DNA of 64,000 nt, from NCBI GenBank assembly GCA_019359375.1, contig JAHHHL010000003.1:124001-188000 (forward strand), read 5' to 3'. Shown here in pieces: positions 1 to 8,083 of the stretch. The stretch's first letter is position 1; the number at the start of each line of letters is the position of its first letter. Under the pieces are notes generated by a model, which saw only the letters and a list, made by a program, of their open reading frames with translations, did no database searches and was not told the origin of the DNA. Made by a program: the position numbers and the translations under genes. This DNA is from Lyngbya sp. HA4199-MV5 (GTDB taxonomy: Bacteria; Cyanobacteriota; Cyanobacteriia; Leptolyngbyales; Leptolyngbyaceae).

Positions 1-351
1 GGAGGCAAAGGCAATTTTAATCAGCCGACGTGCCGCAGATGTTGCCAGACCTCGGCTCTGGTAAGCTGGTGCAACAGAATAGCCGATCTCAACTGTACGC
101 TGGGCATCGGGAACTGATTTAAAGCCTCCAAGCCCAACGATCATTTGCTCAGACCGCAAAAGAAACAGATACGGTAGCCACGGATGCCAGATTTCTTTCT
201 CTTGCATCGCCTCAAGGCTGTATTGAAGCGCTCCTTCAAATGGCAAGTACCCATCAGCCACCCGAAACCCGTAAGTCGCCTGAAAAACATCCGTGCCCTC
301 AATGAGCGTTTTGAGTTGCTCGATCGAACAAGGGGTCAGTTCTACATCCAT
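1..351 (-). CDS. GNAT family N-acetyltransferase, partial at the window edge
   Basis: The minus strand reads open from an ATG at 351 to base 1 (117 codons), so the C-terminus lies outside the window. The translation begins MDVELTPCSIEQLKTL and later shows FLLRSEQMIVGLGGFK, VEIGYSVAP and YQSRGLATSAARRL. These match the GNAT fold: the central beta strands, then the Q-x-x-G-x-A loop that binds the acetyl-CoA pyrophosphate. The family moves an acetyl group from acetyl-CoA to an amine; the substrate cannot be told. The closest pattern is the RimJ/RimL-like branch, judged only from the GYSVAPAYQSRG block. The gene is divergent from the chorismate lyase gene that follows. Confidence 0.8.
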   Translation of the reverse strand, partial: MDVELTPCSIEQLKTLIEGTDVFQATYGFRVADGYLPFEGALQYSLEAMQEKEIWHPWLPYLFLLRSEQMIVGLGGFKSVPDAQRTVEIGYSVAPAYQSRGLATSAARRLIKIAFAS

Positions 352-511
352 ACTTCAACCGTCCTCATGTTGAGCAGGAGTCTTCAATAAGGCTTGCTAC
401 TGAAACGCCAGCAGTATAGCAACCAAACAACTGTGTTGATCGCCCGCTTGCTCAAGAATTTTCCCAATGAGAGCGTTATGATTGGACTGAGATTACGTTG
501 TGTAAAGAAAG

Positions 512-1129
512 TTGACTATCGCTGTTACACCCCACGATCGCTCTACATTGCCAACGACCTGGCATCCGCTGACACCGCTTTGGCAAGGGGATGAAGCGAT
601 CGTCCAGCAAGGGCTTCCCCATAGCAAACTGGCTCCAACCTGGCAAATGCTGATGTTGGGCGATGGGTCTCCGACGCGTCACCTACAATTACTGACGGGT
701 GAACCCACGGAAGTGGATGTCATTGATATGTCGGCAATTGGCATGGATGCGGATCACGCGCCCAGTCAACTGCAAGTGGTGCCAGGACCGCGCTTACGGC
801 GGCAGGTTTGGCTACGCACCGCTTCAGGGCAACGTCTGGCTTATGCAACCTCCTGGTGGGAAGCCAGCCATGTGGATGAGTATCTGCAAAATCGATCGCT
901 CCCCATTTGGGCAAGCCTTGCCCAGTTACGCACAGAGCTATATCGAGACGTGCAGGGTATTTACTACGGTCATTCAACCGCCTTAGAGCAAGCGTTTGGG
1001 CAATCAGGACCGCTGTGGGGTCGTCACTACTTGTTCTGGCATCGTGGACAGCCCCTCACGCTAATCTACGAAGTGTTTTCGCCCTATCTAACCAAATATT
1101 TAGGCGCAACGCGACTGGATTGTTGTTAG
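512..1129 (+). CDS. Chorismate lyase, cyanobacterial DUF98 type
   Basis: This 205-residue protein fits the cyanobacterial chorismate--pyruvate lyase family (DUF98, UbiC-like fold). That family removes pyruvate from chorismate to give 4-hydroxybenzoate, the head-group precursor of plastoquinone. Supporting segments are the central GPRLRRQVWLRT strand (arginines suited to binding chorismate carboxylates), the IWASLAQLRTELYRDV helix, and the C-terminal GPLWGRHYLFWHRGQPLTLIYEVFSP, which is the family signature as I know it. The start is TTG at 512 with a weak purine-rich stretch (AAAGAAAG) upstream; no ATG or GTG is placed better. It is a single gene and the enzyme should be cytosolic. The family call rests on recalled motifs. 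Confidence 0.8.
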   Translation: MTIAVTPHDRSTLPTTWHPLTPLWQGDEAIVQQGLPHSKLAPTWQMLMLGDGSPTRHLQLLTGEPTEVDVIDMSAIGMDADHAPSQLQVVPGPRLRRQVWLRTASGQRLAYATSWWEASHVDEYLQNRSLPIWASLAQLRTELYRDVQGIYYGHSTALEQAFGQSGPLWGRHYLFWHRGQPLTLIYEVFSPYLTKYLGATRLDCC

Positions 1130-1251
1130 AGCGATCGCGGTGCCGTTAGCTCAGAGTCATCAAGACCAAAACTTACGCAGGGCACACTCTCAACGTCTTT
1201 ACCTGAGGCTATAATGCGTTCTCAGTCACAGTGTTTGCCATCCGTTTGAAG

Positions 1252-1626
1252 ATGCCTAACCCAACCACGCAGCAACGGTTTGACCAGCTCGCACAGGCAA
1301 CTGCTGCCTTGATCGAGTCTTCCAGCCAGCAAAATCATAAGCTGGATGCTTTGATACAGTCTTCCAGCCAGCAGAATCATAAGCTGGATGCGCTTACAGA
1401 TAAAATTGATGCGCTCACCGATCAGATCGGGCACTTGACTGAAGGGTTCACGGAACTGAAAGAAATGATTGAGCGGCAGGTAGCCGCAGCGGAACGGCAA
1501 GAGGCAACGGCGGAGCGACAGGCAGCAGCGGCGGAGCGACAAGCAGCGACAGCCGAACGGCAGGAACGTAATATCGATCGCCTGGTTGGGATTGTCGATC
1601 GCCTCCTGCAAGACAGAACCGCTTAG
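1252..1626 (+). CDS. Repeat-rich coiled-coil protein of unknown function
   Basis: The product of about 124 residues is almost entirely helical coiled coil. It contains a 14-residue direct repeat (SSSQQNHKLDAL twice, from a 42-bp DNA duplication at 1318-1401), then LTDKIDALTDQIGHLTEGF heptads. A run of AERQ units (VAAAERQEATAERQ and so on) follows, ending with RNIDRLVGIVDRLLQDR. Such proteins are common in cyanobacteria and have no assigned role; oligomerisation is likely from the heptads. A GTG at 1231 would add seven residues; ATG 1252 is preferred because the sequence after it (MPNPTTQQRF) is the plausible N-terminus. No clear ribosome binding site is visible for either. Confidence 0.65.
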   Translation: MPNPTTQQRFDQLAQATAALIESSSQQNHKLDALIQSSSQQNHKLDALTDKIDALTDQIGHLTEGFTELKEMIERQVAAAERQEATAERQAAAAERQAATAERQERNIDRLVGIVDRLLQDRTA

Positions 1627-1722
1627 TCGATCGCGCCGCAAAGTTGGGCACTCAGGGCGAATTACGCTATCCTGAGCAGTATTAGGCACTGAAAGAATCA
1701 CTTCACTTCTGGAGAACGCAAT

Positions 1723-2217
1723 ATGACTTGGCGCGGGTCTATTTCTCCCACAGACCGGATCTTCGCTTGTTTGGTTTACCTGCTACCGTTACTCGATGTC
1801 ATTGGGATGGTTTACAGGGTGGTTGGGTCTGGTTCCTTTCTCAGCCCCATTTTTAATGTCATTGCACTTCCACTGTCACCGCTTTTGAGCGTTTACTATG
1901 GCTTTGGTGGCTTTATGCCGCTCATTATCTTCTTTGCTCTCTTTTTGCTCGTGGTGAGAAACGAGTCGATCGTTCACTTCATTCGGTTCAATGCCATGCA
2001 GTCCATCCTGTTTGGCATTGTGCTGAGTCTGGTTTCGATTCTGTGGCGTTATGTTCTGGCTGGGGCACTCCAGGGGACATTGTTGGAGCAAACGCTATTC
2101 AACACAATCTTTCTGGGGGTTGTAGCGGCTGTTGGCTATTCAGTCGTTCAGTCGGCTCTGGGACGCTATGCCGAAATTCCGACGATTTCGGATGCTGCTT
2201 ACACCCAGGTTCGCTAG
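1723..2217 (+). CDS. Tic20 family membrane protein
   Basis: This 164-residue protein starts MTWRGSISPTDRIFACLVYLLP and shows four hydrophobic segments (about residues 13-30, 40-75, 80-105 and 120-145). The RNESIVHFIRFNAMQSIL loop is typical of the Tic20/Ycf60 family. Tic20 is a channel component of the chloroplast inner-envelope import machinery; the role of the cyanobacterial homologue in the plasma membrane is not settled. The start is ATG 1723 with a GGAG site about 10 bases upstream. A 125-bp MITE begins at the last base of the stop codon. The empty-site reconstruction reads CGC TAA, so the insertion swapped TAA for TAG without altering the protein. Confidence 0.85.
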   Translation: MTWRGSISPTDRIFACLVYLLPLLDVIGMVYRVVGSGSFLSPIFNVIALPLSPLLSVYYGFGGFMPLIIFFALFLLVVRNESIVHFIRFNAMQSILFGIVLSLVSILWRYVLAGALQGTLLEQTLFNTIFLGVVAAVGYSVVQSALGRYAEIPTISDAAYTQVR

Positions 2218-2341
2218 GGGCTGTCATCAATTAATACTACGCATTAGTTGCAACAAGGGTTTCAGCCCCTAGCCTTGTTCGCTGGGACGGGCGCGACCAT
2301 GCTGATACCGCAAGGTTTTGGAGCTAGTTGATGACGCGCCC
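2217..2341 (+). mobile_element. MITE copy 1 (125 bp), inserted in the tic20 stop codon
   Basis: This is a non-coding element running from GGGGCTGTCATCAATTA to GATGACGCGCCC. The ends are imperfect inverted repeats (GGGGCTGTCATCAATT against GGGCGCGTCATCAACT). It is flanked by TA on both sides (2215-2216 and 2342-2343), as expected for a 2-bp target duplication. An internal CAGCCCC can pair with the left GGGGCTG. Near-identical copies of exactly the same length lie at 17317-17441 and, inverted, at 49712-49836. No transposase that could move it is present in the window; the TA target suggests an IS5-group or IS630-type parent, which is inference. Confidence 0.85.
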
Positions 2342-2433
2342 TAACAATCAAGCGCTTAGATTCCCCAGTCATTGAATTGACCGTTAACGCCTCACTGTCT
2401 ATTGATTGTGGGGCGTTGATGTTGGCTGTCATA

Positions 2434-3246
2434 TCAAGCTGTTGGCGACGGTTCTGGTAGGGACGGCTTGCTCGATCGCGCAGCTACGTTGCTATTGAGA
2501 TAGCCGATCCCTTCTATTTCGACGCGGACGCGATCGCCTACCTGTAGCGGTCCCACCCCTTCAGGCGTACCCGTTAGCACCACATCACCCGGCAGCAGCG
2601 TGATTGCCTGACTGATGTACGACACCAAAACATCCGGTGGAAACACCATTTGATCGATGTAGGCAGACTGTACAGGCTTCTGATCATCATTCACAAACGT
2701 TTGGAGTCGTGCCCCTGGGCTAACGTCTCGCACAATCCAGGGACCCAAAGGGCAGAAGGTATCAAAGCCTTTGGCGCGCGTCCACTGACCATCTTTGCGC
2801 TGTAGATCACGGGCAGTCACATCGTTGGCGATCGTGTAGCCCCAAATTTTTGCCTGTGCCTCCTCTGGTGTACAGTCTACGCAGCGATCGCCAATCACCA
2901 GAGCCAGTTCCCCTTCATAGTCAACCCGCTGCGACTGCACAGGATACAAGATCACTCCGTCTGTTGCAATGATTGCTGTCGGTGGCTTCATAAATAGCAG
3001 CGGTTCTTCTGGTACGGGTGTTCCCATCTCGGCGGCATGGTCAACGTAGTTCTTGCCCACCGCAACTATCTTTGAAGGCGCACACGGGGCTAAAAGCTGG
3101 TAGCTCTCTGCAGGTAGCTCCAGGTCTGTCGGTTGCCCGTTCAACCAGGGAGGCGCATCCAGCACGCTGACCTCTCGCCCAAGCTGGAGTAACCCATAGT
3201 AAATTTGCCCGTCTGCGGCTTGAACCCGGACATAGCGCTGTGCCAT
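2434..3246 (-). CDS. Fumarylacetoacetate hydrolase family protein
   Basis: The 270-residue product has the FAA hydrolase fold. Residues 1-60 form a small N-terminal domain. The catalytic domain begins at KIVAVGKNYVDHAAEMG, a family hallmark. Metal ligands are visible in RVDYEGELALVIG (two glutamates) and ANDVTARDLQ (aspartate), and GDVVLTGTPEGVG closes the active site. Family members cleave C-C bonds of acylpyruvates or decarboxylate oxaloacetate; the substrate here is unknown, and acylpyruvase/oxaloacetate decarboxylase (FAHD1-like) is the best guess. The start is ATG 3246. The gene is divergent from rpsF, with about 370 bases between them. Confidence 0.85.
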   Translation of the reverse strand: MAQRYVRVQAADGQIYYGLLQLGREVSVLDAPPWLNGQPTDLELPAESYQLLAPCAPSKIVAVGKNYVDHAAEMGTPVPEEPLLFMKPPTAIIATDGVILYPVQSQRVDYEGELALVIGDRCVDCTPEEAQAKIWGYTIANDVTARDLQRKDGQWTRAKGFDTFCPLGPWIVRDVSPGARLQTFVNDDQKPVQSAYIDQMVFPPDVLVSYISQAITLLPGDVVLTGTPEGVGPLQVGDRVRVEIEGIGYLNSNVAARSSKPSLPEPSPTA

Positions 3247-3616
3247 AACTCAACCGATTCCTCACGGCTCGAGAAAAACGTGAAACACCCGACTTTAAAA
3301 AAGGTTAGTCCACTGTGACGTGGGCTAAGCGCTTCCGTCTATTAAAGACAAACCTGTGATTTAAACCTATCACCACAGCTCTGGACATAATGGTATCGCT
3401 CAGGTTCCTATAGCTTTAGGCATAGCAGCCTGAGCAATGCATCATAAAAGCTGATTGATGCGATGTTGCGATTCTCTGGCGACTGAGAACCCAAACGCGA
3501 TAGAATGATGAATCCTTGCTTCTTGAGCGCATAGGGTGCCGGACGACGATCGCTGTATCAGTAGCCGTTCCTCCCTGACCCCAAGCAGCCATTAGTCCAT
3601 AAGGAGACTCAACAAC
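3247..3616. other. Non-coding spacer between the FAA hydrolase gene and rpsF
   Basis: No convincing gene is seen. The spacer must hold the divergent promoters of both neighbours. A TAGAAT hexamer near 3502 is a possible -10 box for rpsF, and the AAGGAG ribosome binding site of rpsF lies at 3600-3605. No stable terminator hairpin was recognised. Confidence 0.4.
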
Positions 3617-3937
3617 ATGGAATATTTTTACGAAACGATGTATATTCTTCGCCCCGATTTGGGTGAGGAAGCCGTGGATCAAGCGATCGAGAAATATCAA
3701 ACGCTCCTCCGCGAAAATGGAGCCGATGTTCTAGAAACGCAGCATCGCGGCAAGCGCCGTCTTGCCTACGAAATTCAAAAGCACCGTGAAGGGATCTATA
3801 TCCAGATCAACTACCAATGTGATGGGAGCCAGGTTGCCCCCCTGGAACGATCGATGCGCCTCAGCGAAGAAGTGATTCGCTTCCTGACGATCAAGCAAGA
3901 AGTGCCGGAAGTCGAAAAAGAAGCCGTAGAAGCCTGA
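3617..3937 (+). CDS. rpsF: 30S ribosomal protein bS6
   Basis: The 106-residue protein begins [22 protein letters not shown] and contains [20 protein letters not shown] and [15 protein letters not shown], which identify ribosomal protein S6. It binds 16S rRNA as a partner of S18 in the platform of the small subunit. Length is normal, with a short acidic tail (EVEKEAVEA). A strong AAGGAG site sits about 11 bases before the ATG. In this genome rpsF stands alone; the next gene downstream on the same strand encodes an unrelated flavoprotein. Confidence 0.97.
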   Translation: MEYFYETMYILRPDLGEEAVDQAIEKYQTLLRENGADVLETQHRGKRRLAYEIQKHREGIYIQINYQCDGSQVAPLERSMRLSEEVIRFLTIKQEVPEVEKEAVEA

Positions 3938-4031
3938 CATTTCATCCCACAGCCGCTTCAAACTGCTTACACTGAAAGGACGAAGAGATTGCTCTTGCCG
4001 TTCCTTGCGTTGAGTGCGCCCCAGCAACCCT

Positions 4032-5069
4032 ATGAAGCTCTCCAAGAAAACCCTCGATCAGCGCTTAGAGCACGTTTACGATGTCATTATCGTCGGTGGT
4101 GGTGCGGGTGGACTGGCGGCAGCCATCTACTTACAGCGCTACCGCCTCTCGTGCCTGGTGATCGAAAAAGGTCGAGGGCGATCGTTCTGGATGCAGGACT
4201 TACGGAATTATCTGGGGTTGCCGCCTGAAACTCCAGGACGCACCCTTTTGCAGCAAGGGCAGCAGCATTTGCTATCCCTCAATGGTGACTACCTGGCTGG
4301 GTTTGTGGAAGCGGTACACGATGAGGGTGAGACCTTCGCCGTCAAAGTGAAAGTTGGCAAGCAGGACAGTCTTTATCCCGTCTTTCGCAGTAAATACGTG
4401 GTGGCGGCAAGCGGCATTATCGATCGCCTGCCCCAGCTTGAGGACATGCAGAACGTTTACGACTATGCGGGCTTCAATCTGCACGTCTGCATGATTTGCG
4501 ATGGCTACGAAATTGCCGATAAGCAGTGTGGGCTTTTTGTCGGCACCGAAGGAGCGATTAACACCGCCTTTGTGTTGAACTGGTTTACGCCTTACATCAC
4601 GGTCTTTACACAAGGGCTGTGCGAGGTCGGCGATGCGATGCGCCAGAAGCTCAAAGAGCACGGCTACCCATTGGTCGAAACCCCGATCGCAAAATTCCTG
4701 GGGCACGATCACGAAATGACGGGGGTAGAACTCACCGATGGTTCCACGATCGACCTCGAAACGGGGTTGGTTGCGATGGGTTCACATTACTTTAACGAAT
4801 ATCTGAAAGGGCTGGATTTGCAGTGGAACGGCGAAAACCTGGTGACAGATTCCATGTGCCGTACCTCCCATCCACGCCTTTTTGCCGTGGGTGATTTAAA
4901 AGAAGGACTAAATCAGGTATCAATTGCGGTCGCAGATGGTACATTAGCTGCAACCGCAATTTGGCGGGAGATTCGCCGCGCTTCTGCCCCTCGCCGCTGG
5001 GAATCTCATCTAAGCCAGCCAGATGCCATAGAAACAGATGCCATCAAAAACGGAGTTCTAAAGACGTGA
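4032..5069 (+). CDS. Thioredoxin-reductase-like FAD/NAD(P) disulfide oxidoreductase
   Basis: The product is about 345 residues. An FAD-binding Rossmann motif, DVIIVGGGAGGLAAAIYL, lies near residue 12. A central CMICDGYE carries the CxxC-D redox motif of thioredoxin reductases. GLFVGTEGAINTA replaces the usual NADP-binding GxGxxA site, and HPRLFAVGDLKEGLNQVSIAVADG is the C-terminal FAD motif. The altered nucleotide site resembles the cyanobacterial flavin disulfide reductases that do not use NADPH in the usual way (the DDOR/FFTR group). That assignment is inference. ATG 4032 is preferred to GTG 4014. The stop overlaps the next start (GTGA), so the two genes are translationally coupled. Confidence 0.85.
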   Translation: MKLSKKTLDQRLEHVYDVIIVGGGAGGLAAAIYLQRYRLSCLVIEKGRGRSFWMQDLRNYLGLPPETPGRTLLQQGQQHLLSLNGDYLAGFVEAVHDEGETFAVKVKVGKQDSLYPVFRSKYVVAASGIIDRLPQLEDMQNVYDYAGFNLHVCMICDGYEIADKQCGLFVGTEGAINTAFVLNWFTPYITVFTQGLCEVGDAMRQKLKEHGYPLVETPIAKFLGHDHEMTGVELTDGSTIDLETGLVAMGSHYFNEYLKGLDLQWNGENLVTDSMCRTSHPRLFAVGDLKEGLNQVSIAVADGTLAATAIWREIRRASAPRRWESHLSQPDAIETDAIKNGVLKT

Positions 5070-5614
5070 CCTATTCTGAGAGCCATACCCTGCCCGATTT
5101 GCAAGCCGAAGCCGCCCGTCTCCGCGAAGAGCTACAGATGCGCGATAACCTGGTGCAGCAGCTATCCCAAGAATTATTTCGCCTGGTAAAAGGCAATGCC
5201 AGCTTTATGCCCAGCCCGGAAGTATCTGAGCGGCACCTGGCTGAAGTGCGTGCCTTGCGGGAGCAACTACAAGGCGTAGAGCAGCAGGTAACGTTTTACC
5301 AGGAGCAAATTACCGATCGCGATACCGAAATCTATCAGCTCCGTCAATCGGTACAGGAATTGACCGATCGCTCCCGCATGTTGGAGCAAGTCGTACAAGA
5401 GTTACCCAAGATTTATCGCCAAAAATTTGCGGAACGTATGGTGCCCATCCGCGAGAAAGTGACTCAAATCCAACGCGAAAACCGTCAGCTTCACGCCGAA
5501 TTGCAAAGCGTCAGCTACCGTCTCGCGGTGAGAACCCGTCGCCAAACCCATCTGGATTTGCCCAGCTTCCCTAAAGGGATGGGTGCCTCTCTTCCCAGTT
5601 TTGGTAACGCTTGA
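5066..5614 (+). CDS. Coiled-coil protein coupled to the flavoprotein gene
   Basis: The start is taken as GTG 5066, which overlaps the preceding TGA as GTGA, a classic translational coupling. The 182-residue product is hydrophilic and predicted to be long helices: AEAARLREELQMRDNLVQQL, then EQQVTFYQEQITDRDTEIYQL and VREKVTQI-like heptads, with a short basic, proline-containing tail. There is no signal peptide or membrane segment. It looks like a conserved cyanobacterial protein of unknown function. Coupling suggests it is made in fixed ratio with the disulfide reductase and may be a partner, which is inference only. Confidence 0.75.
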   Translation: MTYSESHTLPDLQAEAARLREELQMRDNLVQQLSQELFRLVKGNASFMPSPEVSERHLAEVRALREQLQGVEQQVTFYQEQITDRDTEIYQLRQSVQELTDRSRMLEQVVQELPKIYRQKFAERMVPIREKVTQIQRENRQLHAELQSVSYRLAVRTRRQTHLDLPSFPKGMGASLPSFGNA

Positions 5615-5620
5615 GCCTCA

Positions 5621-6334
5621 ATGCCTGATGTACGCTCGCCTGATGTGCTCATTGTTGTAGAGTCTGAACCCAATGAGGTGACGACTCAGATGGTTTCTGC
5701 ACTTAAAGCTGCCATGCTTGCTAAGCATCACTTTGAGGCAGAATCTATTCACGTTGATGTGATTTCATCCACTGATCTTGCGGTAAACGCTTCGAGCGTG
5801 GACGATCGAGCTATAGGTGATCGTCTACTTTGTCCTTTAACCCTTCATCTACCAACCACCCTTTCGTTTCCAGCTCAGGCGATTTACGCAGCCTGCCGGG
5901 ATGTGGAGAGCCTGCGTCAGCAGTTAGCCGCATGGCAATATGCGATCGGGACAGGCGATTTTTGGTTGCCGATCGTCCTCACAGCCAAAGGTCCGCTTTA
6001 CGCTGAAGTCATTGGTCTCGCACCTGATGCCGCACCAACTGTTGAGCGATCAGAGCCGTGCTACACTCAGCCAGTTCACTTAACCGATGCTCAGCGTCAA
6101 CCGCTCTATGCTTTGGGGCAGCGGCTACTACGATCGCTCGCAGCACCGCCTGCCGTCTACCTGATGCAATTTGGTTGGCAAGGTGACACCCTCTGCTTCG
6201 ATCGACTATTACCTTTTCCAGCCGCACCTGCGATCGCCAGCCTCAACGTTCAAACCCCCGATTTATTTGCCTGTCATTGGGCATGCCTTAGTAGACAACC
6301 CATTGTTGATCTTGTAATCAATTCACGAGTGTAA
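5621..6334 (+). CDS. Unknown protein with a degenerate ATP-grasp-like C-terminus
   Basis: This 237-residue protein begins six bases after the coiled-coil gene, so it is probably the last gene of the same operon. No standard family was recognised with confidence. Residues about 150-230 follow the order of the PurK-type ATP-grasp C-terminus: a VHLTDAQRQPLYALGQRLL helix, then AVYLMQFGWQGDTLCFDRL, then a P-x-P segment where PurK has the ARPHNSGH-type motif. This is followed by TPDLFACHWACLSRQPI. The acidic magnesium ligands and the histidine loop of active enzymes are not conserved, so a non-catalytic relic is more likely than an enzyme. The N-terminal 100 residues are featureless. Confidence 0.6.
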   Translation: MPDVRSPDVLIVVESEPNEVTTQMVSALKAAMLAKHHFEAESIHVDVISSTDLAVNASSVDDRAIGDRLLCPLTLHLPTTLSFPAQAIYAACRDVESLRQQLAAWQYAIGTGDFWLPIVLTAKGPLYAEVIGLAPDAAPTVERSEPCYTQPVHLTDAQRQPLYALGQRLLRSLAAPPAVYLMQFGWQGDTLCFDRLLPFPAAPAIASLNVQTPDLFACHWACLSRQPIVDLVINSRV

Positions 6335-6850
6335 TGCGTCTGTTTATGAGCACTCCGTATAAAGCAGGAAGCAATATTGTTCCTTAACAAAGCAAACTTT
6401 ATTTACTCTTCTATTTGCATCTCCTTACTGAGGAAAGTTATAAATATTGGGTAAAGCAGCCAATTACGAACGGAGGGGAGGTCAGTAAACCCTCCATAAT
6501 TAGATGAGCTACCTGCCTCAGGGTGTGTACGGATGTTCCCTCAAAGCAATCTACCAGCAACTAATCTCTATCGCTCCATTGTCATCAGCTAATCTTCATC
6601 GGCTAATCTTCATCGGTTAAGAGCAGTGGTCTGTATGCAGGCAGCAACCGCTTAAAAAGCCTGAAACGACTTATGTGCAGCCAATTTGACGCTTACTCAA
6701 CCGTGAGAGCAGCGTTTGCATAGTTATAGTGAGAAGGTTTCTGTGGGTACGTTAAACCCATCCTGGCTGCTTTGCCAATCAGTAGCTCACGCTTGTGTAT
6801 TTTGTAATCTATTGCATCTTCACTCTCCCCTATCACTAAGAGATGTCACG
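6335..6850. other. Non-coding leader before the exopolysaccharide genes
   Basis: No gene is supported in these 516 bases. Three direct 14-bp units (TCATCGGCTAATCT type) lie at 6582-6623. The rest probably holds the promoter and leader of the OPX gene. An open frame extends upstream of the chosen OPX start to 6716 but encodes no recognisable sequence before the signal peptide. Confidence 0.4.
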
Positions 6851-8011
6851 ATGACGGGAATCAATCGCTCAATTACAGGCTTTTCTCTATCAATCTTGCT
6901 TGGAGCAGGCTTTTCTCTGCCCACACTGGCGCAGGTAAAGCCATCGCCTGTGCAGAGTACTCCCTATCAAAGAGAGCTTAGCCCTCCAATACCAGGCGAG
7001 ACCAGGCAAGAAGCAGAATCTGCCTATGTCCTTGGTGCAGGCGACATCCTTAAGATTGATAGCTTCGATACGCCTGAACTGGTGCTGGAACTACGCTACC
7101 CTGTCTTACCCGACGGTTCAGTCAACCTGCCGTGGGTTAAGAGTGTTGATGTTAAAGGGCTAACGCTGAAGGAAGCCTCTGAACGGCTGGAGGCAAGCTA
7201 CAGCCGCTATGTTAATGAGCCAAGAATCACGGTCAGCCTGGTTGCCGCTCGGACGCTGAAAATCGGCGTTATTGGTGAAGTGACCCGCCCAGGCTCCTAC
7301 ATTATTGCTAGCAATCTCGTTAGTAGTTCCGCGGTGGGTACTACAGATGCCAACCAAAATGGGTTAGGTGGGCAACAGGGCGGCGGCGGCGGCAACGAAA
7401 GCGGTAGTCAGTGGCCTACCGTCAGTAAAGCAATCCAGGCGGCTGGAGGCATTACGGAACAAGCGGATATCCGTCAGATTCAGATTCGCCGTCCCCAGGG
7501 CGACAGTAATGGAACGACGCGCACCATCAACCTCTGGAAGTTTTTGAGTGAAGGTGATTTAACGCAAGATGTCCAGGTACGGGACGGGGATACATTGGTT
7601 GTTCCTAAAGCAACGAATGTGGATACGACCGAAGCCTTGCAAATTGCTATCAGCAGCTTTTCCCCAGAGGCGATCAGGGTCAATGTAGTCGGAGAAGTTA
7701 CCACTCCTGGCACGGTTGCTGTCAGACCCAACACAACGTTGAATCAGGCGATTCTAGCGGCTGGTGGGTTTAAGACAAGTCGGGCGAAGAAAGATGTGGA
7801 GCTGATTCGTCTTAACCCTAATGGCACGGTCGATCGCCGCACGATCGCCGTTGATTTCTCACAAAGGCTTGACGAGAAAAATAATCCTCCCTTGCGCAAT
7901 AACGATGTAGTGGTGGTAAATCGAAACGGCATCGCTAAGATTGGCGATACTGTAGGCACTTTCCTGGGACCGCTGGGTGGGATTTTAGGGCTATACGGCA
8001 TCTTCAGATAA
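6851..8011 (+). CDS. Polysaccharide export outer-membrane protein, OPX family with SLBB
   Basis: From ATG 6851 the product is 386 residues and opens with a signal peptide (about residues 1-27, ending near TLAQ). The poly-export domain begins at AYVLGAGDILKIDSFDTPELV and includes LPDGSVNLPWVKSVDVKGLTL. SLBB beta-grasp repeats follow: IGVIGEVTRPGSYII and INVVGEVTTPGTV-like, each with an AAGGI/AAGGF turn. OPX proteins form the outer-membrane/periplasmic channel of Wzx/Wzy-type exopolysaccharide export. A poly-glycine linker (GGQQGGGGGNE) interrupts the first SLBB domain. The neighbour downstream is its usual partner, a BY-kinase/co-polymerase. A longer start at 6716 would spoil the signal peptide. 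Confidence 0.9.
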   Translation: MTGINRSITGFSLSILLGAGFSLPTLAQVKPSPVQSTPYQRELSPPIPGETRQEAESAYVLGAGDILKIDSFDTPELVLELRYPVLPDGSVNLPWVKSVDVKGLTLKEASERLEASYSRYVNEPRITVSLVAARTLKIGVIGEVTRPGSYIIASNLVSSSAVGTTDANQNGLGGQQGGGGGNESGSQWPTVSKAIQAAGGITEQADIRQIQIRRPQGDSNGTTRTINLWKFLSEGDLTQDVQVRDGDTLVVPKATNVDTTEALQIAISSFSPEAIRVNVVGEVTTPGTVAVRPNTTLNQAILAAGGFKTSRAKKDVELIRLNPNGTVDRRTIAVDFSQRLDEKNNPPLRNNDVVVVNRNGIAKIGDTVGTFLGPLGGILGLYGIFR

Positions 8012-8083
8012 ACGTTAATTCAGATCCCCCGAATAGCTGCAAGAGGTTTGTTGCTTAGAGTCAACGAGGTAAAGAGGAAAATC

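Noticed and set aside
6716-6850. N-terminal extension of the OPX protein
   Set aside because: It would place 45 residues before a good signal peptide.
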